From Streptomyces sp. T12 (GTDB lineage Bacteria > Actinomycetota > Actinomycetes > Streptomycetales > Streptomycetaceae), in assembly GCF_028736035.1 (NCBI RefSeq), contig NZ_CP117866.1:6758001-6822000 (forward strand): a stretch of DNA of 64,000 nt. The letters are read 5' to 3'. Below are positions 43,417 to 53,554 of this stretch, piece by piece. The notes beneath the pieces are model-generated. The model was given only the letters and a program-made list of their open reading frames with translations. It searched no databases and had not been told where the DNA came from. The position numbers were made by a program, and so were the translations under genes. Numbering within the stretch: position 1 is the first letter of the stretch; each line of letters starts with the position of its first letter.

Positions 43417-45450
43417 ATGCCGAACCGACTGGCGCACGAGACGTCCCCGTACCTCCTTCAGCACGCCGACAACCCAGTCGACTGGTGGCCCTGGTCCGCG
43501 GAGGCCTTCGAGGAGGCCCGGAAGCGTAACGTGCCCGTGCTGCTCAGCGTCGGCTATTCGAGCTGCCACTGGTGTCACGTGATGGCCCACGAGTCCTTCG
43601 AGGACCAGGAGACCGCCGACTACCTCAACGCCCACTTCGTCAGCGTCAAGGTCGACCGCGAGGAACGCCCCGACGTGGACGCCGTCTACATGGAGGCCGT
43701 CCAGGCGGCCACCGGCCAGGGCGGCTGGCCCATGACCGTCTTCCTCACCCCCGACGCCGAGCCCTTCTACTTCGGCACCTACTTCCCGCCCGCACCCCGG
43801 CACGGCGCGCCGTCCTTCCGGCAGGTGCTGGAGGGCGTCAGCAGTGCGTGGGCCGACCGGCGGGAGGAGGTCGACGAGGTCGCCGGGAAGATCGTGCGGG
43901 ATCTCGCCGGGCGGGAGATCTCCTACGGCGGTACCGAGGCGCCCGGTGAGGAGGAGCTCGCCCAGGCGCTCCTCGGGCTCACCCGGGAGTACGACCCGCA
44001 GCGCGGCGGGTTCGGGGGCGCGCCCAAGTTTCCGCCGTCCATGGTGATCGAGTTCCTGTTGCGCCACCATGCCCGGACCGGGTCCGAGGGCGCCTTGCAG
44101 ATGGCACAGGACACCTGCGAGCGGATGGCCCGCGGCGGGATCTACGACCAGCTCGGCGGCGGGTTCGCGCGCTACTCCGTCGACCGCGACTGGGTCGTGC
44201 CGCACTTCGAGAAGATGCTCTACGACAACGCCCTGCTCTGCCGTGTCTACGCCCACCTGTGGCGCGCCACCGGCTCCGAGCTCGCCCGCCGGGTCGCCCT
44301 GGAGACCGCCGACTTCATGGTGCGCGAACTGCGCACCGGCGAGGGCGGGTTCGCCTCCGCGCTCGACGCCGACAGCGACGACGGGACCGGCAAGCACGTC
44401 GAGGGCGCGTACTACGTCTGGACGCCGCGGCAGCTGCGCGAGGTGCTCGGCGACGAGGACGCCGACCTCGCGGTCCGGTATTTCGGTGTCACCGAGGAGG
44501 GCACGTTCGAGCACGGCTCGTCCGTGCTGCAACTCCCGCAGCAGGACGAGCTGTTCGACGCCGAGAAGATCACCTCGATCCGCGAGCGGCTGCTCCGCCA
44601 GCGTGGCACGCGTCCCGAGCCCGGCCGTGACGACAAGATCGTCGCCGCCTGGAACGGCCTCGCGATCGCCGCTCTCGCCGAGACCGGCGCCTACTTCGAC
44701 CGCCCCGACCTCGTGGACGCCGCCCTCGGCGCCGCCGACCTCCTCGTACGGCTGCACCTCGACGACCACGCCCGTATCGCCCGCACCAGCAAGGACGGCC
44801 AGGTCGGCGCGAACGCGGGCGTGTTGGAGGACTACGGCGACGTCGCCGAGGGCTTCCTCGCGCTCGCCTCCGTCACCGGTGAGGGCGTCTGGCTGGACTT
44901 CGCCGGGTTCCTGCTCGACCACGTCCTGGCCCGCTTCACCGACGAGGAGTCCGGCGCCCTCTACGACACCGCCGCCGACGCCGAGCAGCTGATCCGCCGA
45001 CCCCAGGACCCCACCGACAACGCCGCCCCCTCCGGCTGGAGCGCCGCGGCCGGTGCCCTGCTGAGCTACGCCGCGCAGACCGGCGCCGAGCCTCATCGCC
45101 TCGCCGCCGAGCGGGCGTTGGGGGTCGTGAAGGCCCTCGGCCCGCGCGTCCCCCGCTTCATCGGCTGGGGGCTCGCGGTGGCGGAAGCGAACCTCGACGG
45201 GCCGCGTGAGATCGCGGTCGTCGGCCCGTCCCTGTCCGACGAGGGCACAAAAGCACTGCACCGTACGGCGCTCCTCGGCACCGCGCCGGGCGCGGTCGTG
45301 GCCGTGGGATCTCCGGAGAGTGACGAGTTTCCGCTCCTCGCCGACCGGCCCCTGCAGCAGGGTCAACCTGCGGCTTACGTCTGTCGAAACTTCACCTGCG
45401 ATGCCCCGACCACCGATCCGGACCAGTTGCGGACCGCGCTGACCAGCTGA
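43417..45450 (+). CDS. YyaL-type thioredoxin-domain / six-hairpin protein
   Basis: A 677-residue protein of the DUF255 family. The N-terminal thioredoxin-like domain (about 1-165) carries SSCHWCHVM, a CxxC redox motif. A long (alpha/alpha)6 glycosidase-like barrel follows, with [18 protein letters not shown] and [10 protein letters not shown]. Family members occur widely and are called spermatogenesis-associated protein 20 homologues; a sugar-epimerase-like or redox role has been suggested but not settled. The start is ATG at 43417 with AGGA 8 nt upstream and the family N-terminus [20 protein letters not shown] at 43408 is close. Confidence 0.93.
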   Translation: MPNRLAHETSPYLLQHADNPVDWWPWSAEAFEEARKRNVPVLLSVGYSSCHWCHVMAHESFEDQETADYLNAHFVSVKVDREERPDVDAVYMEAVQAATGQGGWPMTVFLTPDAEPFYFGTYFPPAPRHGAPSFRQVLEGVSSAWADRREEVDEVAGKIVRDLAGREISYGGTEAPGEEELAQALLGLTREYDPQRGGFGGAPKFPPSMVIEFLLRHHARTGSEGALQMAQDTCERMARGGIYDQLGGGFARYSVDRDWVVPHFEKMLYDNALLCRVYAHLWRATGSELARRVALETADFMVRELRTGEGGFASALDADSDDGTGKHVEGAYYVWTPRQLREVLGDEDADLAVRYFGVTEEGTFEHGSSVLQLPQQDELFDAEKITSIRERLLRQRGTRPEPGRDDKIVAAWNGLAIAALAETGAYFDRPDLVDAALGAADLLVRLHLDDHARIARTSKDGQVGANAGVLEDYGDVAEGFLALASVTGEGVWLDFAGFLLDHVLARFTDEESGALYDTAADAEQLIRRPQDPTDNAAPSGWSAAAGALLSYAAQTGAEPHRLAAERALGVVKALGPRVPRFIGWGLAVAEANLDGPREIAVVGPSLSDEGTKALHRTALLGTAPGAVVAVGSPESDEFPLLADRPLQQGQPAAYVCRNFTCDAPTTDPDQLRTALTS

Positions 45451-45569
45451 AACGGCCGCGAACAAGGGGCGGTTACGCGACCTGCGTTCGAATTGTTCAC
45501 TCTCGGGGCTCGTTGTGATGAAACGCGCTCTTCATGGAAACGGCCTGCGGACTTCACAGATCGCCCTTA

Positions 45570-46919
45570 ATGTCTACACAGTTCCGCGACAGATGTGACG
45601 TGCTGTCGCGGCAGGGGGCATTGGGGATCTGGGGGGATCTGTTGCTGACGTCTGTCTTCATAGCCGTCGTCTCGCTGGCCTTGTTCTGGATGGCGGCCTT
45701 CACGTTGTGGTGGCAGATGCACGCGTGGCGTACGCCCGAAGTGCTCGCCTCCACCCGGTTCAGCAGACCGGACGGCGGCGAGCACGTGTCGTTCTCGCTG
45801 CTGTTGCCGGCCCGGCACGAACAAGCCGTGCTGGACCACACCATCCAGCGCCTGCTGGAGTCGACCCACACCGACTTCGAGATCATCGTCATCGTCGGGC
45901 ACGACGACCCGGAGACCGCCGAGGTCGCCGAACGGGCCGCCGCTCGCGACCCGCGGGTCCGTGTCGTCGTCGACACCCACGAGAAGAAGAACAAACCGAA
46001 GGCCATGAACACGGCGCTGCCGCACTGCCGCGGCGACGTCGTCGGGGTCTTCGACGCCGAGGACCAGGTCCACCCGGAGCTCCTCGCGCACGTCGACTAC
46101 GCGTTCCGCACGACGAAGGCGGACGTGGTCCAGGGCGGGGTCCAGCTGATCAACTTCCACTCCAGCTGGTACAGCCTGCGCAACTGTCTGGAGTACTTCT
46201 TCTGGTTCCGGTCGCGACTGCACCTGCACGCGCAGAAGGGGTTCATCCCGCTCGGCGGCAACACCGTCTTCGTACGGACCGATGTGCTGCGGGAAGCCGA
46301 CGGCTGGGACCCGAACTGCCTCGCCGAGGACTGCGATCTGGGCGTGCGGCTGTCCAGCGTCGGCAAGAAGGTCGTCGTCGCCTACGACTCCGACATGGTG
46401 ACCAAGGAGGAGACGCCCGGCAGCCTGATGTCGCTGCTGAAGCAGCGCACCCGCTGGAACCAGGGCTTCCTGCAGGTCTACCGGAAGAAGGACTGGAAGC
46501 AACTGCCCACCTTCGGGCAGCGGTTGCTCGCCCGGTACACGCTCATGACGCCGTTCATGCAGGCCTTCACCGGGCTCATCATCCCGCTCAACATCGCGAT
46601 CGCGGTGTTCCTCGACGTGTCCGTGACCATCGCCTTCATCACCTTCCTGCCGGCCGTCACCGCGCTCGTCGCCTTCGTCTTCGAGGTCGTCGGACTGCAC
46701 GACTTCGGCAAGCAGTACGGGCTGCGCGTCCGCTTCGTCCACTACCTGAAGCTCATCGTGGGCGGCCCCTTCTACCAGGTGCTCCTCGCCGGGGCCGCCG
46801 TCCGCGCCGTATGGCGTGAGCAGCGCGGTCGGAACGACTGGGAGCTGACCAGTCATGTGGGCGCACATCTCACCTCCGCCGAAGTGACCCGAGACCTCCG
46901 AGAGGACGTCCCTGCGTGA
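45570..46919 (+). CDS. Family 2 membrane glycosyltransferase (processive type)
   Basis: A 449-residue enzyme that would polymerise sugars at the membrane. An N-terminal helix is followed by the GT-A domain with DAEDQ (DxD-type metal site), GGNTVFVRTD, EDCDLG and QRTRWNQG, the QxxRW motif of processive synthases such as cellulose synthase-like and PgaC enzymes. Three C-terminal helices complete it. ATG at 45570 has no good Shine-Dalgarno sequence; GTG at 45600 and TTG at 45642 are alternatives that keep the first helix. It is the first gene of a four-gene operon; the next start overlaps its stop as GTGA. Confidence 0.92.
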   Translation: MSTQFRDRCDVLSRQGALGIWGDLLLTSVFIAVVSLALFWMAAFTLWWQMHAWRTPEVLASTRFSRPDGGEHVSFSLLLPARHEQAVLDHTIQRLLESTHTDFEIIVIVGHDDPETAEVAERAAARDPRVRVVVDTHEKKNKPKAMNTALPHCRGDVVGVFDAEDQVHPELLAHVDYAFRTTKADVVQGGVQLINFHSSWYSLRNCLEYFFWFRSRLHLHAQKGFIPLGGNTVFVRTDVLREADGWDPNCLAEDCDLGVRLSSVGKKVVVAYDSDMVTKEETPGSLMSLLKQRTRWNQGFLQVYRKKDWKQLPTFGQRLLARYTLMTPFMQAFTGLIIPLNIAIAVFLDVSVTIAFITFLPAVTALVAFVFEVVGLHDFGKQYGLRVRFVHYLKLIVGGPFYQVLLAGAAVRAVWREQRGRNDWELTSHVGAHLTSAEVTRDLREDVPA

Positions 46920-48565
46920 CCTCCACCCTTCCCGCGGTGACCACTCCGAAGGTCCCCGCGCAGAGACAACCTGTCCCTGAAACACGTTCGACCGGCCGAA
47001 CGGCCCCGCCGAACCGTCTCCGCTCCTCCCGCCCCGACCTGCTCCTCTGCGGTGCCCTCCTGGTCGCGATCCTCGTCGTGCAGGGCTGGAACATCGCCGA
47101 CTACCCCACCCTCAGCGACGACGAGGGCACCTACCTCGCCCAGGCCTGGGCCGTCCAGGAGGGCCGGGGACTCGCCCACTACACCTACTGGTACGACCAC
47201 CCACCCCTCGGCTGGATCCAGATAGCCCTGCTGACCTGGATCCCCGCCGCGCTCAGCCCCGAGTCGATGACCGTCGGCACCATGCGCGCCGCGATGCTCG
47301 TCATCAGCGCCGTCAGCGCGGTCCTCGTCTACGTGATCGGGCGGCGGCTGTCCCTGCCGCGCTGGGCGGCCGGGCTCGGCATGGTCTTGTTCGGCCTCTC
47401 ACCCCTGTCGGTCGTCCTGCAGCGGGAGATCTTCCTCGACAACCTCGCGGTGATGTGGACGCTCCTCGCCTTCGCCCTCGCCGCCTCCCCGAGCCGCCAC
47501 CTCTGGCACCACTTCGGCGCCGGCATCGCGGCCGCCACGGCCGTGCTGACCAAGGAGACGATGCTCTTCGTCCTCCCGGCCGTCTTCGTCACCATGTGGC
47601 GGCACAGCCACCGCGACACCCGCAAGTTCGCCCTGACCGGCGCCGTCACCGCCTGCACGCTGATCGGCCTGTCGTATCCGCTCTTCGCCCTGCTGAAGGG
47701 CGAGCTGTTCCCGGGCAGCGGGCACGTCTCGCTGTGGGACGGCATCAAGTACCAGATGACCAGACCCGGTTCGGGCTTCGTCCTCGACCAGGGCTCCGGC
47801 TCCCACGGCGTCCTGCAGTCCTGGCTCTATTACGACCGCGTCCTCATCCTCGGCGGCCTCGCGGGCGGCCTGCTGCTCCTGGTCACCTGGCGCTGGTCGG
47901 TCACCGCCCGGGCGCTCGCCGGACCGTCGTGCGCGGTGGTGATCCTCGCCCTGGTGGCCATGCGTCCCAGCGGCTACCTGCCCGCCATGTACGTCATCCA
48001 GGCGCTGCCCTTCCTCGCCCTCGTCCTCGCCGGAGGAACGGCCTCCGTCGCCCACGCCGTCCTGCGGCGCCGGCGGTCCGAGGCCGAGACGCGGTACGTC
48101 ACCGGCGGGCGGTACGCCCTCGCGGCCGTCCTCGCCATCGCCGCCGGCGCCTATGTCGTCCCGCGCTGGTACGACGGCGACCGCACCGCCGTCACCGCCG
48201 ACGCCAACGGGCCCTACCAGGCCGCCTCGAAGTGGCTGGCCACCGAGGTGGCGGACCCCGAGGACACCCGGGTCCTCGTCGACGACGCGCTCTGGCTCGA
48301 CCTGGTGCACGCGGGGTACGAGCCCGGGCGCGGCGCCATCTGGTTCTACAAGGCCGACCTCGACCCGGCCGTGACGAAAACGATGCCGCGCGGCTGGAAG
48401 GACCTCGACTACGTCGTCGCCTCGCCGACGGTACGGCGCGACGCGGTCGACCTGCCCAACGTCAAGGCGGCCATGGAGCACTCGGCGCCGGTCGCCGTCT
48501 TCGGCCGCGGTGAGGACCGCATCGAGATCCGCCAGATCCAGACAGCCGCCGGAGGCGTGCGATGA
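46916..48565 (+). CDS. ArnT/PMT-like membrane glycosyltransferase (GT39/GT83 class)
   Basis: A 549-residue polytopic protein with about eleven helices. The first outer loop holds the Asp/Glu motif of lipid-phosphate-sugar users (YPTLSDDEGTYLAQAW, then WYDHPPLGW). This class moves a sugar from a polyprenyl-phosphate donor to an acceptor outside the membrane. The GTG start overlaps the previous stop as GTGA. The next gene encodes a likely donor-making GT2, so the two could work in sequence. Confidence 0.9.
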   Translation: MTSTLPAVTTPKVPAQRQPVPETRSTGRTAPPNRLRSSRPDLLLCGALLVAILVVQGWNIADYPTLSDDEGTYLAQAWAVQEGRGLAHYTYWYDHPPLGWIQIALLTWIPAALSPESMTVGTMRAAMLVISAVSAVLVYVIGRRLSLPRWAAGLGMVLFGLSPLSVVLQREIFLDNLAVMWTLLAFALAASPSRHLWHHFGAGIAAATAVLTKETMLFVLPAVFVTMWRHSHRDTRKFALTGAVTACTLIGLSYPLFALLKGELFPGSGHVSLWDGIKYQMTRPGSGFVLDQGSGSHGVLQSWLYYDRVLILGGLAGGLLLLVTWRWSVTARALAGPSCAVVILALVAMRPSGYLPAMYVIQALPFLALVLAGGTASVAHAVLRRRRSEAETRYVTGGRYALAAVLAIAAGAYVVPRWYDGDRTAVTADANGPYQAASKWLATEVADPEDTRVLVDDALWLDLVHAGYEPGRGAIWFYKADLDPAVTKTMPRGWKDLDYVVASPTVRRDAVDLPNVKAAMEHSAPVAVFGRGEDRIEIRQIQTAAGGVR

Positions 48566-49752
48566 GCCAGGAATACACCGCCCCCGGCGCTCCCGGAGAG
48601 CTGGGCGATCCGACCGTAGAGGGTGTCGAGGTGCCCGAGCCGGGTGCCGTCACCATCGTCGTACCGACCTTCAACGAGTCGGCGAACGTACGGCAGTTGC
48701 TGCACCAGATCACCGAGTCGGTGCCGTCCCGGCTGCCCTGCGAGGTCGTCTTCGTGGACGACTCCACCGACGACACCCCGCAGGTCATCGAGGAGGCGGC
48801 CCAGGACTGCCCGTTCCCCGTGACCGTCATCCACCGGGACGAACCGGTCGGCGGGCTCGGCGGCGCGGTCGTCGAGGGGATGAAGGCGGCCGGGTCGGAC
48901 TGGATCGTCGTCATGGACGGCGACTGCCAGCATCCGCCGTCCCTGGTACCGGACCTGGTCGCCACCGGCGAGCGGGCGAACGCCGGGCTCGTCGTCGCCT
49001 CCCGGTACGTCAAGGGCGGCAGCCGGGCCGGACTCGCGGGCAGCTACCGGGTGGCCGTGTCGCGGGCGGCGACCTGGCTGACCAAGTCCCTCTTCCCACG
49101 CAGGCTGCACGGCATCAGCGACCCGATGAGCGGCTTCTTCGCCATCCGACGCGGCGACATCACGGCTGAGGCGCTGAAGCCGCTCGGCTACAAGATCCTG
49201 CTGGAGCTGGCCGTGCGGAGCCGTCCGCGCGCGGTCACCGAGGTGCCGTTCGTCTTCCAGGAGCGGTTCGCGGGGGAGTCCAAGTCCACGGCGGCGGAGG
49301 GGCGGCGCTTCCTGCGGCACCTCGCCGGGCTGCGTACGGCGGACCCGCTGGCCCGGATGGTGGTGTTCGGGCTGATCGGGCTGACCGGCTTCGTGCCGAA
49401 CCTTCTCGCGCTGTGGGCGATGACCCGGGCGGGGCTGCACTACCTCCCCGCGGAGATCGTCGCCAACCAGTTGGGCGTGGCCTGGAACTTCCTGCTCATC
49501 GAGAAGCTGCTGTTCCGCGACCGGCGCCGGCACCGCCACTGGGCCGACCGCACCGCGCGGTTCGCGCTGCTCGCCAACGCCGACCTGGTGCTGCGCATCC
49601 CGCTGATCGCGCTGCTGGTGGGGCAGTTCGGGCTGGCCGTGCTGCCGGCCACCGCACTGGCCCTGGTCATCACCTTCGTCCTGCGCTTCGCCGGTACCGA
49701 AGCGCTGGTCTACCTGCCCCGCAGGAGCCGCACAGCAAGGAGCACCGCATGA
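48562..49752 (+). CDS. Polyprenyl-phosphate glycosyltransferase fused to GtrA
   Basis: A 396-residue fusion. Residues about 25-260 form a DPM1-like GT2 with VPTFNESANV, a DDSTDDT loop and MDGDCQHPPS (DxD). Residues about 270-390 form a four-helix GtrA domain (MVVFGLIGLTGFVPNLLALW). DPM1/GtrB-type enzymes charge polyprenyl phosphate with a sugar and GtrA-type proteins help flip it across the membrane. Both activities in one chain would feed the ArnT-like enzyme encoded before it. The ATG start overlaps the previous stop as ATGA. Confidence 0.93.
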   Translation: MSQEYTAPGAPGELGDPTVEGVEVPEPGAVTIVVPTFNESANVRQLLHQITESVPSRLPCEVVFVDDSTDDTPQVIEEAAQDCPFPVTVIHRDEPVGGLGGAVVEGMKAAGSDWIVVMDGDCQHPPSLVPDLVATGERANAGLVVASRYVKGGSRAGLAGSYRVAVSRAATWLTKSLFPRRLHGISDPMSGFFAIRRGDITAEALKPLGYKILLELAVRSRPRAVTEVPFVFQERFAGESKSTAAEGRRFLRHLAGLRTADPLARMVVFGLIGLTGFVPNLLALWAMTRAGLHYLPAEIVANQLGVAWNFLLIEKLLFRDRRRHRHWADRTARFALLANADLVLRIPLIALLVGQFGLAVLPATALALVITFVLRFAGTEALVYLPRRSRTARSTA

Positions 49753-52151
49753 GATCCGGACGGAGAACGGCCCTGTTGGCCCTCATGGGCCTCACGGGGG
49801 GCCTCCTCCTCACCTCACTCGAGTCCGCCTCCGCCGCCAACCTCATCAAGAACCCCGGCTTCGAGACCGCCGGCAGCGACGACATGCCCTACTGCTGGAA
49901 GAAGTCCGGCTGGGGCGACAACGACTTCACCTTCGAGACGGTGGCCGACGCCCACTCGGGCGGCAAGGCCATGAAGGTCACGATGACCCGCCGCGTCGAG
50001 GGCGACCGCAAGGCGCTCATCACCGAGTCCGCCGAGTGCGCGCCCGTCGTCACCGTGGGCAAGCAGTACGACCTGGGGCTCTGGTACAAGTCGACCACCC
50101 CCGACACCTCGATCACCCTCTTCCGGCACGACGCCACGGCGGGCTGGCAGTACTGGACCGACCTCAAGACGCTGGAGATGGCGGCGGGTTGGACGCAGGC
50201 CACGGTCCGCACGCCGGAGGTGCCCGCCGGCACCGACCGGATCGCCTGGGGCGTCTCCGTCTACGGCACCGGCGCCGTCACCACCGACGACTACACGATG
50301 GACCAGGTCACCGACCCCGTCCCGGACCCTGTGTGCACGGGTACGGCCGAGGAGTGCGCGAACGGCCGCTGGGACGTCCTGCCCACCCGGAACCCGGTCC
50401 GCTCCATGCACTCCGTCGTCCTCAACAACGGCAAGGTGCTGCTGATCGCCGGCTCCGGCAACAGCGAGGAGATGTTCAAGGCGGGCACCTTCACCAGCGC
50501 GGTCTACGACCCCGAGAACGGCACGTACAAGCAGATCCCCACGCCCAAGGACATGTTCTGCGCGGGCCATGTCCAGCTCGACGACGGGCGTGTGCTCGTG
50601 ATGAGCGGCAACAAGGGCTATCCGTCGGCCGACGGCACCATCGGCTACCAGGGCTACAAGGACTCGTACCTCTTCGACCCGGTCACCGAGACCTACAGCA
50701 GGACCAACGACATGAACGACGGCCACTGGTACCCGTCGGCGACGGTCCTCGGCAACGGTGACGTGATCTCCTTCGGCGGCCTGAAGGAGGACTCGTCCGG
50801 CTCGGTGACGGCCGAGCTGTGGTCGGACGCCGAGCAGCAGTGGCAGCCGCTGTGGAAGGTCAACCAGACCTGGTCCTACTGGGGCCTGTACCCGTCGATG
50901 ATCCTGATGCAGGACGGCCGCCTCTTCTACTCGGGCAGCCATGTCTTCGGCAACAACATCCCGGGCACCGGCTCGGCGATCTACGACTACGACGCCAACA
51001 CGGTCACGCAGATCCCGGGTCTGCAGAACAAGGACGAGCGCGACCAGTCCGCGAGCGTGCTGCTGCCCCCGGCCCAGGACCAGAAGGTCCTCACCCTCGG
51101 CGGCGGCAACATCGACTCCAACCCGGACGCGAACCGCCTCACCGACGTCATCGACCTCAAGCAGGCCAACCCGTCCTACGTGGCAGGCCCGCCGCTCCCG
51201 CAGGGCACCGTCGACCTCGGCAACGGCAAGGTCGCCCAGACCGGCAACCAGGGCAAGATGTACGTCTCCGCCGTACTCCTGCCCGACGGCAAGGTCCTGG
51301 AGACGGGCGGCGCCCTGCACAACCGGGCCGACCCGGTGTACGAGTCGTCGCTCTACGACCCGGCGACCAACACCTTCGACCCGGTGGCGGCCGACCCGGA
51401 GGAGCGCGGCTACCACTCCTCCGCCTTCCTCCTCCCCGACGGCCGTGTGATGACCACCGGCGACAACCCGGGCAACGGCTCCTGGAACCACGACGTGTCG
51501 ATCTACACCCCGCCCTATCTCCTCAAGGGCGAGCGGCCGACGATCACTTCGGTCATCGACACCGAGTGGACGTACGGCGACACCCAGCGGATCACCGTCG
51601 ACCGGCCCATCGCCAAGGCCGAGCTGATCCGCCCGGCCGCCGTCACCCACTCCTCCGACCCGAACCAGCGCTTCGTCGACCTGCCGCTGTCGGTGGACGG
51701 CAACAACGTCGACCTGAACGTGACGAGCAACCCCAACCTGGCCCCGCCCGGCTGGTACATGCTCTTCGCGGTCGACGCGAACGGCGTCCCGTCGGTCGCC
51801 AAGTGGGTGCACCTCCAGGGCCCGCAGGCCCTGAGCGCGACGGACGCCTCGGCACACGTCCACGACTTCGCCGACGACCTCAAGGGCAAGGCCACGGGCC
51901 CCGGCAAGAAACGCACGTCCCAGAAGGTCGCCCCGACCGTCTCCGGCTGCGACCGGCACTACGGCTCCGCCAACGTCTGCGTGCCGACGGACTTCCCGCC
52001 GACCGTGAAGGCGACGACGAAGTCCCGCTGCGACTGGCTGAAGAAGAACGACTACGGCCGCCTGAAGGTCAACGGCAAGGACGACCCGCTGCGGCTGGAC
52101 CCGAACAGGGACGGAGTCGCCTGCGGAAAGGGCGAGGTGAGCAAGCGTTAG
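49749..52151 (+). CDS. Secreted copper-radical oxidase (galactose/glyoxal-oxidase-like, GlxA-type)
   Basis: An 800-residue exported enzyme. The signal peptide ends near ASA; an N-terminal carbohydrate-binding-like domain (NLIKNPGFET, about 30-185) precedes a kelch propeller. All copper-radical residues are visible: Cys271 (FCAGH) and Tyr328 (HWYPS) for the thioether cross-link, axial Tyr555 and His556 (GYHSS), and His634 (VTHSSD). A DUF1929 domain follows, then an excalibur-like calcium motif (DPNRDGVAC). It should oxidise a primary alcohol or aldehyde with O2, giving H2O2. The start overlaps the GT2-GtrA stop (ATGA), linking it to glycan synthesis as in cslA-glxA. Confidence 0.93.
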   Translation: MRSGRRTALLALMGLTGGLLLTSLESASAANLIKNPGFETAGSDDMPYCWKKSGWGDNDFTFETVADAHSGGKAMKVTMTRRVEGDRKALITESAECAPVVTVGKQYDLGLWYKSTTPDTSITLFRHDATAGWQYWTDLKTLEMAAGWTQATVRTPEVPAGTDRIAWGVSVYGTGAVTTDDYTMDQVTDPVPDPVCTGTAEECANGRWDVLPTRNPVRSMHSVVLNNGKVLLIAGSGNSEEMFKAGTFTSAVYDPENGTYKQIPTPKDMFCAGHVQLDDGRVLVMSGNKGYPSADGTIGYQGYKDSYLFDPVTETYSRTNDMNDGHWYPSATVLGNGDVISFGGLKEDSSGSVTAELWSDAEQQWQPLWKVNQTWSYWGLYPSMILMQDGRLFYSGSHVFGNNIPGTGSAIYDYDANTVTQIPGLQNKDERDQSASVLLPPAQDQKVLTLGGGNIDSNPDANRLTDVIDLKQANPSYVAGPPLPQGTVDLGNGKVAQTGNQGKMYVSAVLLPDGKVLETGGALHNRADPVYESSLYDPATNTFDPVAADPEERGYHSSAFLLPDGRVMTTGDNPGNGSWNHDVSIYTPPYLLKGERPTITSVIDTEWTYGDTQRITVDRPIAKAELIRPAAVTHSSDPNQRFVDLPLSVDGNNVDLNVTSNPNLAPPGWYMLFAVDANGVPSVAKWVHLQGPQALSATDASAHVHDFADDLKGKATGPGKKRTSQKVAPTVSGCDRHYGSANVCVPTDFPPTVKATTKSRCDWLKKNDYGRLKVNGKDDPLRLDPNRDGVACGKGEVSKR

Positions 52152-52153
52152 TT

Positions 52154-52882
52154 TCAGCTCGCGTAATCGGCGAGGGCGCGCTCCACGATGGCCACCAGCT
52201 GTTCGTGGTGCGCGCCCTTCCAGTACGCGCGCTTGCACTGGGTGCACTGCGCGAAGACGTCGTACGACCGCTGCGTCCCGCCCTCCAGCTGGTCCGCCAC
52301 CTCGTCCTTGGTGGCGTCCTTGAGCAGGCCGTTGCAGGCGGTGCACCGCGTCCAGGGGCGCAGCTCGGGGCGGAAGCGCTCCAGGATGTCGCGGAGTTGG
52401 TCGTCGGGGCGGGTGCTGTAGACGAAAGCGCCGGCCCACAGTTCGCGGCGGCGCAGCAGTCCCCGGTCACGGCTGAGCATGACCCGCTGTTCGGCGGCCG
52501 AGCGGGCGGCGAGCGCCGGGTCGCCGATGTCCGTCGACTCGTACGCCGTGTCCACGCCGAGCAGGCGCAGACGGCGGGCGAGGGTGCCGAGGTGGACGTC
52601 GAGCAGGAAGCGCAGGGGAGCGCCGGGCACCCGCTGGGGGCGCTCGACGGGCCGTACCGTCACGGACTCGCCCGCGGCCGGGACGTGCGCCACCGGCACC
52701 TCGCGGCCGTCGACGACCAGGGTGCCGACCTCGGTGAGCGGGACGCCGAGGGACTCGACGACATGGCCGAGGGTCGAGACACCGTCGGTGGTCACCCGGG
52801 CGGCGTCGCCCGCACGCCGTCCGTTCGGCAGGAACAGGCGCAGCTCGGGGGCGAATTCGACGCGGATCTCGGGACCGTTCAC
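52154..52882 (-). CDS. Mut7-C RNase-domain protein with ubiquitin-like N-terminus
   Basis: A 242-residue protein. Residues 1-85 have a Mut7-C ubiquitin-like beta-grasp look (VEFAPELRLFL, VTVRPVER). Residues about 90-240 form the PIN-like Mut7-C RNase domain, with RFLLDVHLGTLARRLRLLGVDT, SRDRGLL and a zinc ribbon of paired cysteines (CTACNG, CTQCKRAYW). A nuclease role is predicted from the fold; the target is unknown. It converges on the copper oxidase gene with 2 bp between stops. Confidence 0.92.
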   Translation of the reverse strand: MNGPEIRVEFAPELRLFLPNGRRAGDAARVTTDGVSTLGHVVESLGVPLTEVGTLVVDGREVPVAHVPAAGESVTVRPVERPQRVPGAPLRFLLDVHLGTLARRLRLLGVDTAYESTDIGDPALAARSAAEQRVMLSRDRGLLRRRELWAGAFVYSTRPDDQLRDILERFRPELRPWTRCTACNGLLKDATKDEVADQLEGGTQRSYDVFAQCTQCKRAYWKGAHHEQLVAIVERALADYAS

Positions 52883-52915
52883 CTGGTCAGGATGTCACGG
52901 CACAGGGCTCGCGCC

Positions 52916-53554
52916 TCAGGTGTTTTTCCCGGGGAGCCCGTGCTCGATGACGTCCAGGGTGCGGTCGAGGAGGTCGTGGAGGTCGTCCTTGAAGTCGTTC
53001 TCGGCCCAGTACAGGGAGATCTCCGCGAGGCCGCCGATCAGGGACATCGTGTAGACCCGCGCCTCCAGGCTGTCCCGGTCGAGGCCGTTGCGCTCGGCGA
53101 CGGCCTCGGCGAGCATCCGGCCGGTGACCGACATGCTCTCCAGCATCCGGGACCGCACCGCCGGGACCTGGACCAGCAGATGCGACCTCAGCCGGACGAC
53201 CTCCGGCCCCTCCGCCAGCCCGGCGCTGATCGCCAGCCGCATGACGTACCGCAGGGACTCCATCCACGGCTCGTCCGCCGGCCGCTTGCGCAGCTCCTCC
53301 AGCAGGATCGGGTCGTACTCGTCCGTGAGGACGATGTCCTCCTTCGTCGGGAAGTACCGGAAGACCGTGGACGGCGACACCTCGGCGCGCTCGGCGATCT
53401 GCTCGATCGTGGTGGCGTCGTAGCCCTGCTCCTTGATCAGCGCGTACGTCGCGTCGCGGATCGCCGTCCGGGTCTTGATCTTCTTCCGCTCACGAAGCCC
53501 CAGCTGGGGGCGGTCGGTCAGGGGAGAGGAGTGTGCGGAGGTCATGGGGCTCAT
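52916..53554 (-). CDS. TetR-family repressor of the adjacent exporter
   Basis: A 212-residue regulator. The N-terminal helix-turn-helix (about 25-70) reads RTAIRDATYALIKEQGYDATT then VSPSTVFRYFPTKEDI, the TetR signature. The C-terminal domain is for ligand and dimer contacts. ATG at 53554 overlaps the stop of the MFS gene as ATGA, so both are on one transcript. ATG at 53545 is an alternative. A 15-bp palindrome in the promoter of this operon is the likely target, giving drug-inducible autoregulation. Confidence 0.93.
   Translation of the reverse strand: MSPMTSAHSSPLTDRPQLGLRERKKIKTRTAIRDATYALIKEQGYDATTIEQIAERAEVSPSTVFRYFPTKEDIVLTDEYDPILLEELRKRPADEPWMESLRYVMRLAISAGLAEGPEVVRLRSHLLVQVPAVRSRMLESMSVTGRMLAEAVAERNGLDRDSLEARVYTMSLIGGLAEISLYWAENDFKDDLHDLLDRTLDVIEHGLPGKNT

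Noticed and set aside
45570..52151. Simple annotation of the glycan cluster as cslA-glxA
   Set aside because: The GT2 is much shorter than CslA, and ArnT-like and GtrA-fused partners are not part of the known cslA-glxA locus, so I treat it as related but distinct.
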